Assembly (NCBI RefSeq): GCF_018596335.1
Contig: NZ_JAHEPS010000002.1
Span: forward strand, 186,001-250,000
DNA length: 64,000 bases
Direction of reading: 5' to 3'
DNA from: Shewanella jiangmenensis
Lineage (GTDB): Bacteria > Pseudomonadota > Gammaproteobacteria > Enterobacterales > Shewanellaceae
Shown: positions 1 through 8,427 of the stretch, piece by piece
Layout of the letters: the number at the start of each line of letters is the position of its first letter
Numbering within the stretch: the first letter of the stretch is position 1
The notes under the pieces: generated by a model
Told to the model about the DNA's origin: nothing
Seen by the model: only the letters and a program-made list of their open reading frames with translations
The model's database searches: none
Position numbers and translations under genes: made by a program

Positions 1-356
1 ATACGGTTGAATCTGAAGGGGTAATGGCAACCTATCGTGTTGGCCCCATGGTCACGGCCGGGGTGTCTTACCGGATGGGGGCGTTGCAGCTCAGCACAGA
101 TTTGGATTTAACCGACAACGAGAAATTCGTCGGTCTCGATGGCACCAAATACTGGCGCGTTGGTGGCGAGTGGCAAGCGTTTGACTGGCTGGCACTTAGA
201 GCCGGTTATCGGCACGATATCAATGATTTGACCTCTGATATCTACTCGTTTGGCACCGGCTTTAGCATAGGTTCGGGTTTCAAGCTGGATTTAACCGGCA
301 TGTGGGGCGAGGACGATGCCTTAGGCGCTGTGCTGCAAAGCTCTTATCACTTCTGA
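1..356 (+). CDS. C-terminal part of an outer-membrane/TraF-like protein (5' end outside window)
   Basis: The reading frame is open from the first base and ends at a TGA at 354-356, so the gene begins upstream. The visible 110 or so residues alternate polar and hydrophobic positions and end in Phe (SSYHF), which is typical of the last strands of an outer-membrane beta-barrel. Content such as 'GGEWQAFDWLALRAGYRHD' resembles the C-terminal half of the chromosomal TraF-like (conjugal transfer TraF family) proteins of Shewanella. That family name is a recollection and not proven here. The barrel-like C-terminus is the firm observation. Confidence 0.5.
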   Translation, partial: TVESEGVMATYRVGPMVTAGVSYRMGALQLSTDLDLTDNEKFVGLDGTKYWRVGGEWQAFDWLALRAGYRHDINDLTSDIYSFGTGFSIGSGFKLDLTGMWGEDDALGAVLQSSYHF

Positions 357-424
357 TTGCCTCAGCTATGCCTTTGTTGCCGGGGCAATGCTTGTCGCTC
401 TGCAATAGTTAAAGAAACAATTGT

Positions 425-469
425 TAGCGAAGCAAGTGCTAGAGAAGCAATGGATAGGGAAGCAAGTAC
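425..469. repeat. three imperfect 15-bp tandem units
   Basis: Three consecutive 15-bp units of the form TAGNGAAGCAANNNN lie between two convergent genes (stops at 356 and 502). No T-tract terminator was seen in this gap. A GCGACCC/GGGTCGC inverted repeat (490-496 and 507-513) runs into the end of the downstream minus-strand gene. Confidence 0.6.
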
Positions 470-501
470 TGAGAGAGGGCGCTGTTAAAGCGACCCGAGT
501 C

Positions 502-1266
502 TTACAGGGTCGCGAGTGAGCGCAGCGTCAGCAACAAAGCGCTGAGACTACATAAAACCAGGGTGGCGACTCTGGTTTTTTGTTTATCTACCCGCCCAAG
601 CAGCAGGCCCGCCGCCAAATAGCCTGCAACTACGGCAGGAAGCAGCAGCACTGCCCAAAGCAGGTGGCGGGATGTCACCAGGCCTGAAACCGCGAGTATG
701 CCAAGGGCTATCATGGAGCTGAAGATAAAAAACGCCGACAGCGCTGCGCGGAATTTGTTGGGGTCTTTACCCGCGAGCAAAATCGCCATCGGCGGGCCAC
801 CGATGGCGGCTATGGTGCCGAACACCCCTGACACTGTGCCTGCGATAAACAGGGTCAGCCGATTGACCGGCGCGCTGATGCGGCAAAGGCTTAAGGCCAC
901 CGCCACAAATACGATGGCTGCAATGGCAAGACCAAGCACGGGTTTGGGGGCGTAAAGCAGCAGCGTAGCGCCAAGAATTCCGCCCGGGATGCGACCGAGC
1001 AGGGCATATTGCAGGCCGCCAAACTCCAGCGCGCTGCGCTCACGCAGAAGGGTCAGCAGGGCGATGGAAAAGCCCATCAGGATCACCGGCACCGGCACTA
1101 AATCCGGCTCAACCAGATAAAGCAGCGGGCTTGCCACGACCGCAAGGCCAAAGCCAATCAGACTTTGGATAAGCGCGCCGGTAAAAATAATCAGCAGCGC
1201 AAGGCCGAGGGTGAGGCCATTGATTGTTTCAGGCAGAAGGCTGGAGATGGCAAATTCGGGTGGCAC
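502..1266 (-). CDS. TauE/SafE-family membrane permease
   Basis: This 254-residue protein is almost entirely hydrophobic, with about seven or eight predicted membrane spans. It has the duplicated architecture of the TauE/SafE (DUF81) family, with a glycine-rich turn after the first helix (IQSLIGFGLAVVASP) and a second copy (GTVSGVFGTIAAIGGPPMAIL). Family members are proposed exporters of sulfite or other organosulfur anions across the inner membrane; the substrate cannot be told here. The start is GTG (1264-1266) with AAGGA eight bases upstream. It is convergent with the preceding gene and about 240 bp from metJ. There is no sulfur-metabolism partner next to it except the methionine genes, so a link to sulfur is only suggestive. 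Confidence 0.85.
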   Translation of the reverse strand: MPPEFAISSLLPETINGLTLGLALLIIFTGALIQSLIGFGLAVVASPLLYLVEPDLVPVPVILMGFSIALLTLLRERSALEFGGLQYALLGRIPGGILGATLLLYAPKPVLGLAIAAIVFVAVALSLCRISAPVNRLTLFIAGTVSGVFGTIAAIGGPPMAILLAGKDPNKFRAALSAFFIFSSMIALGILAVSGLVTSRHLLWAVLLLPAVVAGYLAAGLLLGRVDKQKTRVATLVLCSLSALLLTLRSLATL

Positions 1267-1402
1267 TGCGGGTGTCCTTACAACGACACTGTTGATTCAA
1301 TATAACGGCACTGGCGATACGACATAACCGATAAAGCCGCTGCACAAATCGCTTGGCGAATCTCACAGCGATGCTGATGACTGATAATTAAATAAACGCG
1401 TA

Positions 1403-1438
1403 AACAAAGGGTTAAACAACGGGTTAAACAACGGGTTA
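1403..1438. repeat. three 12-bp tandem units
   Basis: Three direct copies of AACAAMGGGTTA, the last two identical, are followed by a fourth half unit. They lie in the intergenic DNA between metJ and the permease gene. No function can be assigned. Confidence 0.7.
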
Positions 1439-1467
1439 AACAAAGCGCTCAGGGAAGGCTAAATGAA

Positions 1468-1491
1468 ACAAGGACCCGTCAGGGTCCTTGT
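1468..1491 (-). terminator. probable metJ terminator hairpin
   Basis: A perfect 10-bp inverted repeat (ACAAGGACCC / GGGTCCTTGT) with a 4-base loop lies 17 bp after the metJ stop. On the minus strand it is followed by TTTCATTT, an imperfect T-tract. Confidence 0.65.
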
Positions 1492-1507
1492 GACTAAAGC
1501 CGGGGGC

Positions 1508-1822
1508 TTATTCCATGTCTTCCCACTCGATGCCCATTTCATCCATCAGGCGCTTGGCATCGGCCGGGATTGAGTCGGGTCTGTCTTTGGACAGGTCTTC
1601 ATCGTCAGGCAGTGGCTGGCCGGTGTAGGCATGCAAAAATGCTTCACACAGCAACTCACTGTTGGTGGCATGGCGCAGGTTGTTGACCTGGCGGCGAGTG
1701 CGCTCGTCGGTCAGGATCTTCAACACTTTCAAAGGAATGGATACGGTGATTTTTTTCACCTGCTCATTCTTTTTGCCGTGCTCAGCGTAGGGGCTGATGT
1801 AATCGCCATTCCATTCAGTCAT
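1508..1822 (-). CDS. metJ: MetJ, methionine repressor
   Basis: The 104-residue protein matches E. coli MetJ almost residue for residue in the ribbon-helix-helix core ([38 protein letters not shown]). MetJ is a dimer that uses S-adenosylmethionine as corepressor and binds tandem 8-bp met boxes (AGACGTCT). The chosen start is the ATG at 1820-1822, giving an N-terminus [18 protein letters not shown] that aligns with the E. coli protein. An in-frame TTG-type start 21 bp upstream would add seven unconserved residues. The gene is divergent from metB, and the met-box repeats between them probably let MetJ control both directions. Confidence 0.97.
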   Translation of the reverse strand: MTEWNGDYISPYAEHGKKNEQVKKITVSIPLKVLKILTDERTRRQVNNLRHATNSELLCEAFLHAYTGQPLPDDEDLSKDRPDSIPADAKRLMDEMGIEWEDME

Positions 1823-1924
1823 CGACTCACCTAGTTTATTCAAAAATTCGCAGGAGATTTTAAACCCTTACAAACTACAGTCAAATTATTGCTGCGAAAT
1901 CGCCCCAAACATCAACAGATTTCC

Positions 1925-1956
1925 TGATGTTTGGACGTCTAAACGTCTTGATGCCT
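1925..1956 (+). promoter_or_regulatory. MetJ operator (met boxes) in the metJ-metB gap
   Basis: Two adjacent 8-mers, GGACGTCT (1933-1940) and AAACGTCT (1941-1948), match the met-box consensus AGACGTCT at 7/8 and 6/8. Weaker flanking 8-mers (TGATGCCT at 1949-1956) extend the array. MetJ needs at least two tandem boxes, so this is a convincing site. Confidence 0.85.
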
Positions 1957-1987
1957 ATTGACGAAAACCGGGGTGTTAGGTAAATTT

Positions 1988-2003
1988 AGCCGTCCAGACA
2001 TCT
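1988..2003 (+). promoter_or_regulatory. second MetJ operator, just before metB
   Basis: Two more tandem 8-mers, AGCCGTCC (1988-1995) and AGACATCT (1996-2003), match the met-box consensus at 6/8 and 7/8. They end 35 bp before the metB start codon. Together with the stronger pair 40 bp upstream they suggest cooperative repressor loading. Confidence 0.6.
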
Positions 2004-2038
2004 TTATTTCCACGGTCGAGTTTTTACAGGAGCAGAGA

Positions 2039-3199
2039 ATGACACAGCGCAAAGCAGCCACCATCGCGGTGCGTCAGGGGATCGAAAGCGACACCCAACA
2101 CGGTGCCATTGTTCCGCCTATTTATCTGTCGACCAACTACTCGTTCGACGGCCACAAAAATCCGCGTAAATTCGATTATAGCCGCTCGGGCAACCCGACC
2201 CGCTGTATTCTCGGCGAGGCGTTGGCAGAGCTTGAGCAAGGCGCCACCGGCATTGTGACCTGCACCGGCATGGCTGCCGTGACTCTGGTGACCAGCCTGC
2301 TCGGACCTGACGATTTACTGATTGTTCCCCACGATTGCTACGGCGGCAGCTACCGCCTGTTTACCAATCTGGCCAAAAAGGGCGCCTTTAAGCTGTTGGT
2401 GGTGGATCAAACCAACGCAGCCGCCCTTGCCGATGCCATCGCGCAGAAGCCGCGCATGGTGTGGCTCGAAACCCCGTCCAACCCGCTGCTGCGCGTTGTT
2501 GATATTGAGGCCATTGCCGCCGCCAGCCACAAGGTCGATGCTCTGGTGGTGGTAGACAACACCTTCCTGTCGCCGATTTTGCAGCAGCCGCTGCTGCTTG
2601 GCGCCGACATTGTTATTCACTCCACCACCAAGTACATCAACGGCCACAGCGATGTGGTCGGCGGCGCGGTGATTGCCAAAGACCCAGAGCTGGGTGAAAC
2701 CCTGCACTGGTGGTCAAACGCCCTCGGTCTGACCGGCGGCGCCTTTGACAGTTACCTTACCCTGCGCGGCATCCGAACCCTTGGTGTGCGGGTGCGCGAG
2801 CATCAGGCCAACGCCCAGCGTATTGTTGAGGTGCTGAAAAACAGCCCGCAGGTGAGCAAGATTTATTACCCCGGCCTTGCCGACCATCCCGGCCACGAGA
2901 TTGCCGCAAGACAGCAGAAAGGCTTTGGCGCTATGCTGAGTTTTGAGCTGATTGGCGGTGAGAAAGAAGTGGTCGCTTTCTTGGACGCGCTTGAGCATTT
3001 CAGCGTGGCCGAAAGCCTTGGCGGCGTTGAGTCGCTGGTTGCCGTGCCTGCCACCATGACCCACAGAGCCATGGTGCCTGAGGCCCGCGCCGAGGCCGGA
3101 ATTAAAGACACCCTGCTGCGCTTGTCAGTGGGGATTGAAGATGCTGAAGATTTAGTGGCCGACATCAAGGCCGGTCTGGCTGCTGTTGCAGCCTGTTGA
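2039..3199 (+). CDS. metB: MetB, cystathionine gamma-synthase
   Basis: This PLP enzyme joins O-succinylhomoserine (or the acetyl ester) and cysteine to form cystathionine, the first committed step of transsulfuration to methionine. The 386 residues equal the E. coli MetB length. Signatures include the PLP-binding lysine at about residue 198 in HSTTKYINGHSDVVGG, the YSRSGNPTR segment and the DNTFLSP segment. The start is the ATG at 2039, preceded by CAGGAG. The frame is open a further 27 codons upstream, but that stretch holds the second operator and has no conservation. metL follows after 13 bp, forming the metBL operon under MetJ control. Confidence 0.96.
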   Translation: MTQRKAATIAVRQGIESDTQHGAIVPPIYLSTNYSFDGHKNPRKFDYSRSGNPTRCILGEALAELEQGATGIVTCTGMAAVTLVTSLLGPDDLLIVPHDCYGGSYRLFTNLAKKGAFKLLVVDQTNAAALADAIAQKPRMVWLETPSNPLLRVVDIEAIAAASHKVDALVVVDNTFLSPILQQPLLLGADIVIHSTTKYINGHSDVVGGAVIAKDPELGETLHWWSNALGLTGGAFDSYLTLRGIRTLGVRVREHQANAQRIVEVLKNSPQVSKIYYPGLADHPGHEIAARQQKGFGAMLSFELIGGEKEVVAFLDALEHFSVAESLGGVESLVAVPATMTHRAMVPEARAEAGIKDTLLRLSVGIEDAEDLVADIKAGLAAVAAC

Positions 3200-3212
3200 A
3201 TAGGAGTCAGTC

Positions 3213-5606
3213 ATGGCGCGTTGTCATTTGCATAAGTTTGGTGGCTCCAGTCTGGCCGATGCGGATTGTTATCGCCGCGTAGCGCATATCCTGTTGACCC
3301 AGGGTCACAGCGACGATCTGGTGGTGGTTTCCGCCGCCGGCAAGACCACCAATTTCCTGTTTAAACTGCTGTCGCTCCGCGACGCCGGTGAGCTGTGGCA
3401 GGAAGAATTGCAGGTGCTGATAAGCTATCAGCAGGGATTAATCGAGCAGCTGCTCAGTGCCGAGCAGGCGCGTCATCTGCGCGAACGCTTGTCTACCGAC
3501 AAGGCGCATCTGGTGAGTTTGCTCTCGCTTCAGAGCCTCAATGACTATCAAATCAATCAGGTGGTCAGCTTTGGTGAGCGCTGGTCTGCACGGCTGATGG
3601 CGGCGCTGCTGCGCGAGTCCGGCGTGGCGGCAAGCCATGTGGATGCCTGCAGCATTCTGGTGGCCGACGAAGGCGCCGTGCCCATTATCCGCGAGCAGGA
3701 ATCCCGCGCCAAAGTGCAGGCGATGCTCAGCGACCATGAAAACGAGCGCATTGTTATTACAGGTTTTATTTGCGCTAATCCGGCCGGTGAAACTCTGCTT
3801 TTGGGCCGTAACGGCTCTGACTTTTCGGCTACCCTGATTGCAAGCCTTGCCGACATCGACCGCGTGACCATCTGGACCGACGTGGAAGGGGTGTTCAACG
3901 CCGATCCAAACAAGATTAACGATGCCAAGCTACTGAAAAGCATGTCGCTGGCAGAAGCCGATCGCCTGGCGCGCCTTGGCTCCCCTGTGCTGCACAGCCG
4001 CACTCTGCAGCCGCTGTTTAATACTCAGGTGAGCATGGCGGTGCGCTCAAGCTATGCGCCGCACACCGATTTTACCCTGGTGGCGCCAACCAGCTCTCAG
4101 GCCAGTGCGCCTGTGGTGACCAATCTGAATGAAGTGGCGCTCTTTACCATCGCCATCGAAGGTGATGCGCAGGAGCTCTTGGCAGCGCTGAGCGATGCCG
4201 GCATTACGCCGCTTGCCCACTGGCAAAGCACCCGTGGCAAGCTTGAGCTGGCCTACACCGCCGAAAACCAAAAGCAGGTCAGTGCCTTCCTTAAACACCA
4301 CAGCGACAGCTTTGCCGTGGGTGAAGTGCTTGTCAGCACCGACCATGGTCTGGTGGCATTGGTGAGCGCCGACTCTGTGCTGTATCGCAAAAGCTTTGCC
4401 CGCCTGTTGAGCCGTGAAGCCAAGCCGCTTTATCACGATGGCCTGAGTCTGGTGACACTGGTGCCTAAATCGCAGGTTAACCTGCTCACTCAAAAGGTAC
4501 ATCGCCGCTGCGCCGGGCCACGTAAACGCATCGGTGTGGTGCTTTTGGGTGTGGGCAATATCGGTGAGGCCTGGGTAAACCTGTTTCGCCGTGCCCATGG
4601 CAGCCTGTGCCGCGAACTTGAGGCCCGTGTTGAGCTGGTGGGGCTCGTCAGTTCGTCCCGCGCTTACATCAGCGACAGCGGTGTGCATCTGGATAACTGG
4701 CAGCATGAATTTGACGAGTTCGCCACCGATTGGCAGTACGAGCAGTTGTTCGATGCGCTCTCGGCGCTGAATTGCGACGAGCTGGTCGCGCTCGATATCA
4801 GTGCCAGCGCCAGTCTGACCCTGCAATACCCTGAGTTTTTCGCTCGCGGCATTCACGTGGTCAGCGCCAACAAGCTCGCCGGTTCCGGCCCGCTGCCGTT
4901 CTATCGTGACCTTAAGCTGCAACTGGGTAACCGCCGCCTGTACTGGCGTTACAACGCAAGCTGCGGCGCCGGATTGCCGGTGCAGCATGCGCTGAACGAT
5001 CTGCACAACAGCGGCGATACCGTTGAGGCTGTGGGCGGTATTTTCTCCGGCACCCTGTGCTGGCTGTTTGAGCATTATGATGGCAGCCGGCCGTTTTCTG
5101 AATTGGTGCTTGAGGCCAAGGGCCTTGGCATCACTGAGCCGGATCCACGCGACGACCTTTCTGGCCGCGATATGCAACGTAAGCTGCTTATCCTCGCCCG
5201 TGAAATTGGTCTGGAGCTGGAGCTTGAAGACATAGAAGTGAAATCACCTGTGCCACAGGCACTGGCGGAGTTGCCGCTGGATGCCTTCCTTGCCCGCATT
5301 GCGGAGCTGGATGCGCCCATGTTGCAGGCGCTCGAAGCCGCCGCGGCCGAAGGCAAGGTGCTTCGCTACATAGCTGCGCTTGATCGCGCCGGTGGCAAGG
5401 TGAAGGCCGAAGTGGGTTTGCAGTGGGTGGATAAGGCTCATCCCTATGCCAATCTGACGCCGGGCGATAACGTGTTTGTGGTGCGCAGTGCCTTCTATCA
5501 GGGTAACCCACTGATTATTCGTGGCCCGGGTGCTGGCCGTGAGGTGACTGCCGCAGCCGTTCAGTCGGATCTGGTGCAGATCTGCCGCGATCTCTTGCAG
5601 GATTGA
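3213..5606 (+). CDS. metL: MetL, bifunctional aspartokinase II/homoserine dehydrogenase II
   Basis: The 797-residue fusion is close to the E. coli MetL length (810). It catalyses aspartate phosphorylation and the later reduction of aspartate semialdehyde to homoserine. The N-terminal kinase opens with HKFGGSSLAD and carries GRNGSDFSATLIA and WTDVEGVFNADP. A degenerate regulatory linker follows from about residue 310 to 440. The dehydrogenase starts with the Rossmann motif GVVLLGVGNIGEAW at about residue 442 and includes SANKLAGSGPL and the GGIFSGTL loop. The ribosome-binding site is AGGAG. In E. coli MetL is repressed by methionine but not feedback inhibited. It is the second gene of metBL and ends at a strong terminator. 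Confidence 0.95.
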   Translation: MARCHLHKFGGSSLADADCYRRVAHILLTQGHSDDLVVVSAAGKTTNFLFKLLSLRDAGELWQEELQVLISYQQGLIEQLLSAEQARHLRERLSTDKAHLVSLLSLQSLNDYQINQVVSFGERWSARLMAALLRESGVAASHVDACSILVADEGAVPIIREQESRAKVQAMLSDHENERIVITGFICANPAGETLLLGRNGSDFSATLIASLADIDRVTIWTDVEGVFNADPNKINDAKLLKSMSLAEADRLARLGSPVLHSRTLQPLFNTQVSMAVRSSYAPHTDFTLVAPTSSQASAPVVTNLNEVALFTIAIEGDAQELLAALSDAGITPLAHWQSTRGKLELAYTAENQKQVSAFLKHHSDSFAVGEVLVSTDHGLVALVSADSVLYRKSFARLLSREAKPLYHDGLSLVTLVPKSQVNLLTQKVHRRCAGPRKRIGVVLLGVGNIGEAWVNLFRRAHGSLCRELEARVELVGLVSSSRAYISDSGVHLDNWQHEFDEFATDWQYEQLFDALSALNCDELVALDISASASLTLQYPEFFARGIHVVSANKLAGSGPLPFYRDLKLQLGNRRLYWRYNASCGAGLPVQHALNDLHNSGDTVEAVGGIFSGTLCWLFEHYDGSRPFSELVLEAKGLGITEPDPRDDLSGRDMQRKLLILAREIGLELELEDIEVKSPVPQALAELPLDAFLARIAELDAPMLQALEAAAAEGKVLRYIAALDRAGGKVKAEVGLQWVDKAHPYANLTPGDNVFVVRSAFYQGNPLIIRGPGAGREVTAAAVQSDLVQICRDLLQD

Positions 5607-5625
5607 TTTCATAACTAACTGAATA

Positions 5626-5656
5626 ACAGGGACTCTTTTGAGTCCCTGTGTTTTTT
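5626..5656 (+). terminator. metBL terminator
   Basis: A perfect 10-bp stem ACAGGGACTC / GAGTCCCTGT with a TTTT loop is followed by GTTTTTT, 20 bp after the metL stop. Confidence 0.93.
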
Positions 5657-5739
5657 CTGCCTTTTTGTGGCGAAAAGGCTGAATCAAGCTCATTTTTTAA
5701 CTTGACTTGAGCAGCAGAATCTCTAGTATATGGCCATAT

Positions 5740-6665
<926 letters not shown>

Positions 6666-6677
6666 CGCGCTCAGGCT

Positions 6678-6702
6678 AAGGCTCCCTCGGGAGCCTTTCT
6701 TT
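6678..6702 (+). terminator. metF terminator
   Basis: The 9-bp stem AAGGCTCCC / GGGAGCCTT has a TC loop and is followed by TCTTTT, starting 13 bp after the metF stop. Confidence 0.85.
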
Positions 6703-6750
6703 TAGCTGCTGAAAATATTATGGTTTAGCTTTGATTACTGACGGTAAAGG

Positions 6751-7068
6751 ATGCCCGCCATGATGGATAAGCTAAGCCATCACAAAGAAAAGCTAACCGA
6801 GCGCGCAGAAAAGCGAATCGAGCGCGAAACACAGCCAGCCCAGCACGAAACTAAGCTAGCCCAGCACGAAGCAAAGCTGCCCATGGATGCGGCCAAGTTC
6901 ATCTTGTCGTTGTCGCTGCTGCTGGCGTTGTATTTGTTAAAGCCCGAGCCGGTTTCGGCGGTGGTAATGGTCATCTGGCTGAGCACCCTGGTGTACTGTG
7001 TCTTGTCCTTCTGCACTCTGGGGTATCGTCTGGTCATGCTACTGCGCTACACCCGTCAGCGAGGCTGA
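6751..7068 (+). CDS. small membrane protein with charged N-terminus, function unknown
   Basis: The 105-residue protein has about 50 strongly charged N-terminal residues rich in Glu, Lys, Gln and His, including three imperfect AQHE-type repeats (PAQHETKLAQHEAKL). Two hydrophobic segments follow (about residues 50-65 and 70-95). I do not recognise a family. The first ATG at 6751 sits only four bases after AAAGG, so the ATG at 6760 or 6763 is a possible alternative. The next gene starts directly after the stop codon, so the two are almost certainly cotranscribed. Confidence 0.65.
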   Translation: MPAMMDKLSHHKEKLTERAEKRIERETQPAQHETKLAQHEAKLPMDAAKFILSLSLLLALYLLKPEPVSAVVMVIWLSTLVYCVLSFCTLGYRLVMLLRYTRQRG

Positions 7069-7269
7069 ATGTCAGATAAATCATATTGCCCCCTTTGTCA
7101 GCAGGCTAACCGCTGCGCCATGGAACTCGGTCAACCCATTGAGCACTGTTGGTGCAGCCGGGCCGAATTTCCCAAGGCGCTGCCTGCCGACCTAAGCGCT
7201 TGCCTTTGCCCTGAATGTGCTGCCCGACTTGCCAAACTGGAGAAATTGCAGCTAAAACAAGTGACATAA
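7069..7269 (+). CDS. cysteine-rich CWC-type small protein
   Basis: The 66-residue protein carries eight cysteines in CPLCQQANRC, HCWCSR, CLCPEC arrangements, matching the 'cysteine-rich CWC' family (named for the Cys-Trp-Cys motif) of presumed zinc-binding proteins. It begins immediately at the stop codon of the preceding gene (TGAATG). There is no close ribosome-binding site, so translational coupling is likely. The cellular role of the family is unknown. Confidence 0.8.
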   Translation: MSDKSYCPLCQQANRCAMELGQPIEHCWCSRAEFPKALPADLSACLCPECAARLAKLEKLQLKQVT

Positions 7270-7305
7270 GCGCCTGCGCCGCAGCGCAAACTGTTTGGTG
7301 GCAAC

Positions 7306-7839
7306 ATGCTAAAAAAATTCCTGCTGGTATTGCTTGTCATCACAGCTGCGCCTTTTGTGGCGGCGCTGTTTATCAAATCCGACTATCAGGTGGTTGCGAC
7401 CCAAACCATCAATAAGCCCCTCGGCGAGGTTTTTGATTATCTGCGTTTTTTAAAACATCAGGACGAATTCAGCGTTTGGGCGCAGATAGATCCGAACATG
7501 CGCAAAAGTTATCGCGGTGTGGATGGTGAGGTGGGTTTTGTCAGCGCCTGGGATAGCGATAATCCTGACGCGGGCAAAGGCGAGCAGGAAATTATTGCCC
7601 TTGAGAGCGAAAGACGCATCGACTATGCACTGCGGTTTATCGAACCTTTCGCGTCAAATGATAAAGCCTACCTGACCACCGAAGCGCTCGGCGATGGCCA
7701 AACCAAGGTGAGCTGGGGCTTTGTTGGTCATCTCGATTACCCGATGAACCTGCTCATTCCCTTGATGGACATCGAAGCCATGGTGCAAAAGGATTTGGAA
7801 ACCGGCCTTGCCAACTTAAAGCAGCGGCTTGAGCGGTAA
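7306..7839 (+). CDS. SRPBCC/polyketide-cyclase-like protein with N-terminal membrane anchor
   Basis: The 177-residue protein starts with one hydrophobic helix (LLVLLVITAAPFVAALF) that should anchor it in the inner membrane. The rest looks like a START/SRPBCC hydrophobic-ligand fold: the characteristic opening YQVVATQTINKPLGEVFDYL, a central HQDEFSVWAQIDPN stretch and the closing helix MDIEAMVQKDLETGLANL. Ligand and function cannot be read from the sequence. It lies 36 bp after the CWC-type gene on the same strand and may belong to the same transcript. Confidence 0.75.
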   Translation: MLKKFLLVLLVITAAPFVAALFIKSDYQVVATQTINKPLGEVFDYLRFLKHQDEFSVWAQIDPNMRKSYRGVDGEVGFVSAWDSDNPDAGKGEQEIIALESERRIDYALRFIEPFASNDKAYLTTEALGDGQTKVSWGFVGHLDYPMNLLIPLMDIEAMVQKDLETGLANLKQRLER

Positions 7840-7971
7840 CAGGCAATTTTCTGGTTAAGCTGTTCTTGGTGTTAATTAAATGTTGTAATCATGGCGGTGT
7901 GGCCGATGGTGGTTAGTTTGATGCTTGAGCGCTGGTCTCGGTGCATCTTTGGCAAGTGAATGAGGAATGTT

Positions 7972-8343
7972 ATGCGCAAGTACTTAGGGATGAGTCTGAT
8001 GCTGCTGGTTGTGGCTGGTTGCTCAAATTTATCATTCAAAACCAATGTATTGGAAAATACCCAACGCACGCTGTATGCCAATACTGTTGAGCTGTATACC
8101 CAGGATGAGATATTTCGTCACCAGTATCAAGGGCTTGGTGAGGTTGATGCCGTTGCCTGCCAAACATCACATCATCCCAACTTTGTGATGCCGAGTTTTG
8201 AGTCGCTGACCAAAGACTTAAAATTGCAAACTCAAAAGAAGGGCGGCAATGCGCTGGTGCTGCATCAGTGCCGTGACAGCAACTATGCAGGCTGCATATC
8301 CTATCGGGAATGTGTTGGATATGCCTATGCGATTGAAGAGTAA
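7972..8343 (+). CDS. RcsF-like outer-membrane lipoprotein
   Basis: The 123-residue precursor has a lipoprotein signal with lipobox VAGC (Cys17). The C-terminal half fits the RcsF fold: four cysteines spaced as in RcsF, the GGNALVLHQC strand-turn and the closing YAGCISYRECVGYAY. In E. coli RcsF is the surface-exposed sensor that triggers the Rcs phosphorelay on envelope stress. No Rcs kinase or regulator lies nearby, so this may feed another pathway. The start is the ATG at 7972 with GAGGAATG upstream. An in-frame ATG at 7960 has no clear binding site. Confidence 0.7.
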   Translation: MRKYLGMSLMLLVVAGCSNLSFKTNVLENTQRTLYANTVELYTQDEIFRHQYQGLGEVDAVACQTSHHPNFVMPSFESLTKDLKLQTQKKGGNALVLHQCRDSNYAGCISYRECVGYAYAIEE

Positions 8344-8377
8344 CGCTCCGTTTCTGCGTTAATGCGACCGCTGTAAA

Positions 8378-8399
8378 AAAGGATGCCTCGGCATCCTTT
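8378..8399. terminator. bidirectional terminator
   Basis: The stem AAAGGATGC / GCATCCTTT with a 4-base loop has A-tracts on its left and T-rich DNA on its right. It sits in the 84-bp gap between two convergent genes and probably ends both. Confidence 0.85.
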
Positions 8400-8427
8400 G
8401 CTGTTTTTGCGGCGTGCCAATTTGGGT

